Source: Oscillatoria sp. Prado101
Lineage (GTDB): Bacteria > Cyanobacteriota > Cyanobacteriia > Cyanobacteriales > Oscillatoriaceae
DNA length: 6,478 nt
Assembly: GCA_025454445.1 (NCBI GenBank)
Contig: JALOOK010000281.1
Coordinates: forward strand, 1-6,478
Direction of reading: 5' to 3'
This document shows positions 5,979 through 6,478 of this stretch, piece after piece. The notes beneath the pieces were generated by a model that made no database searches, was not told where the DNA came from, and was given only the letters and a program-made list of their open reading frames with translations. Both the position numbers and the translations under genes were made by a program. Within the stretch, counting starts at the first letter, position 1. Each line of letters begins with the position of its first letter.

Positions 5979-6047
5979 ACGTAGAGAGGGTTTTGGATGA
6001 GAGCAAAAAATTCAATCATCCTTCTACTATGTAACGCCGGGGCGAGA

Positions 6048-6055
6048 GCGATCGC
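6048..6055. repeat. HIP1 octamer
   Basis: Perfect GCGATCGC at the inner edge of the right-hand inverted repeat of the possible MITE-like element. Confidence 0.85.
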
Positions 6056-6105
6056 CACAAGCCCAGCGCCCTCTGCGAGCGTCACAAACGATCTCTAGAT
6101 GGCTA

Positions 6106-6478
6106 TTATGAAGCAGAAGCCTGCAATTTGTCGAGGCGAGCCAGAACCTCGGCGCTGTGAATCGCCGGTCTTACGCCCACAAACCTTTCGCGGAGGATGC
6201 CATTAGGGTCGATAATAAACGTATGGCGCATCGACAGGTAGCCCAGCCAAGAGCCATAAGCCTTGCTGACGCTGCCATCCGTATCCGCTAGCAGCGGGAA
6301 TTTCAACCCTTCGGAGTCACAGAATTCGGCGTGGGAATCCACATCGTCAGCACTGACGCCTAGGATTTTAGCGTTGCGGGCCAGATATTTGGGCAAATCT
6401 TGCTGAAACCGGCGAGCTTCTAGGGTGCAGCCAGATGTAAAGTCTTTCGGATAAAAATAGAGAACCACCCATGTCCCT
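6106..6478 (-). CDS. Peroxiredoxin of the BCP/PrxQ type, N terminus cut by the window edge
   Basis: A thiol peroxidase that reduces hydrogen peroxide and organic hydroperoxides using thioredoxin. The frame continues to the right edge as GTWVVLYFYPKDFTSGCTLE, so the GTG at 6468 is not the real start; about 30-40 N-terminal residues are missing. The PKDFTSGCT motif holds the peroxidatic cysteine. The residue five positions later, a cysteine in E. coli Bcp, is arginine here. Instead, a cysteine in AEFCDSEGL lies exactly 36 residues after the peroxidatic one, matching the alpha-3 resolving cysteine of PrxQ proteins such as that of Xylella. FPLLAD, RHTFIIDPNG and the C-terminal helix are typical. 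It reads away from the right edge and ends at 6106 before a repeat-rich gap. No operon partner is visible. Confidence 0.93.
   Translation of the reverse strand, partial: GTWVVLYFYPKDFTSGCTLEARRFQQDLPKYLARNAKILGVSADDVDSHAEFCDSEGLKFPLLADTDGSVSKAYGSWLGYLSMRHTFIIDPNGILRERFVGVRPAIHSAEVLARLDKLQASAS

Larger units (their letters stand above)
5889..6070. mobile_element. Possible MITE-like repeat element
   Basis: The ends form an 18-bp inverted repeat with 16 matches (5889-5906 against 6053-6070), with a perfect 12-bp core GGGCTTGTGGCG / CGCCACAAGCCC. Next to the ends lies a 13-bp direct repeat CGGGGCGAGAGCG (5905-5917 and 6038-6050). Inside is a very stable hairpin. It encodes no credible protein. 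I see no clear target-site duplication, so non-autonomous mobility is only a suggestion; it may be a composite of unrelated dispersed repeats. Confidence 0.4.

Noticed and set aside
5843..6085. 80-codon minus-strand open frame over the repeat region
   Set aside because: It is translated from dispersed repeats (NPLYVPLPEKRGG is the read-through of the G/C hairpin) and has no family resemblance.

Overview
The window looks like a piece of a filamentous cyanobacterial chromosome, probably of the Oscillatoria/Microcoleus type. The evidence is two HIP1 octamers (GCGATCGC at 545-552 and 6048-6055), several heptanucleotide tandem arrays of the cyanobacterial STRR kind, dispersed AGAAACCSGGTTTCT palindromes, a G/C-rich hairpin repeat, and protein families common in this group. 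The genus is an inference. No RNA gene, CRISPR array or insertion sequence with a transposase is visible.

Layout, left to right. (1) Positions 1-2145 (+) hold the 3' part of a P1B-like metal-transport ATPase. It is open at the left edge, lacks the usual CPC metal motif, has a linker partly encoded by a palindromic repeat, and carries a four-cysteine cluster in its nucleotide-binding domain. (2) Positions 2138-2431 are noncoding apart from the last ATPase codons and hold two heptamer arrays of different unit, then a strong Shine-Dalgarno. (3) Positions 2432-3577 (+) encode a stand-alone MprF-C-like (DUF2156 / LPG_synthase_C) aminoacyl-lipid synthase. After a 40-nt gap comes (4) 3618-4601 (+), an exported alpha/beta-hydrolase esterase. 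These two look like an operon. (5) Positions 4602-4866 hold a palindromic repeat and a near-perfect sigma-70 promoter overlapped by two dyads. (6) Positions 4867-5352 (+) are a decayed TpsB (ShlB/FhaC/HecB) outer-membrane transporter gene with frameshifts, an internal deletion and a lost 3' end. (7) Positions 5349-5846 (-) encode a 165-residue protein with two membrane segments, of unknown function. (8) Positions 5847-6105 are repeat-rich, with a possible 182-bp MITE-like element. (9) Positions 6106-6478 (-) hold a peroxiredoxin of the BCP/PrxQ type, cut at its N terminus by the right edge.

How the parts relate. The best functional unit is the lipid aminoacylation pair: a predicted cytosolic aminoacyl-tRNA-dependent transferase followed by a predicted exported esterase that could remove the aminoacyl group. 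The second recurring theme is that heptamer repeats sit exactly at gene ends. They supply the ATPase stop codon, the esterase C-terminal tail and stop, the stop of the 165-residue gene, and probably the esterase Shine-Dalgarno. The other genes look like unrelated neighbours.
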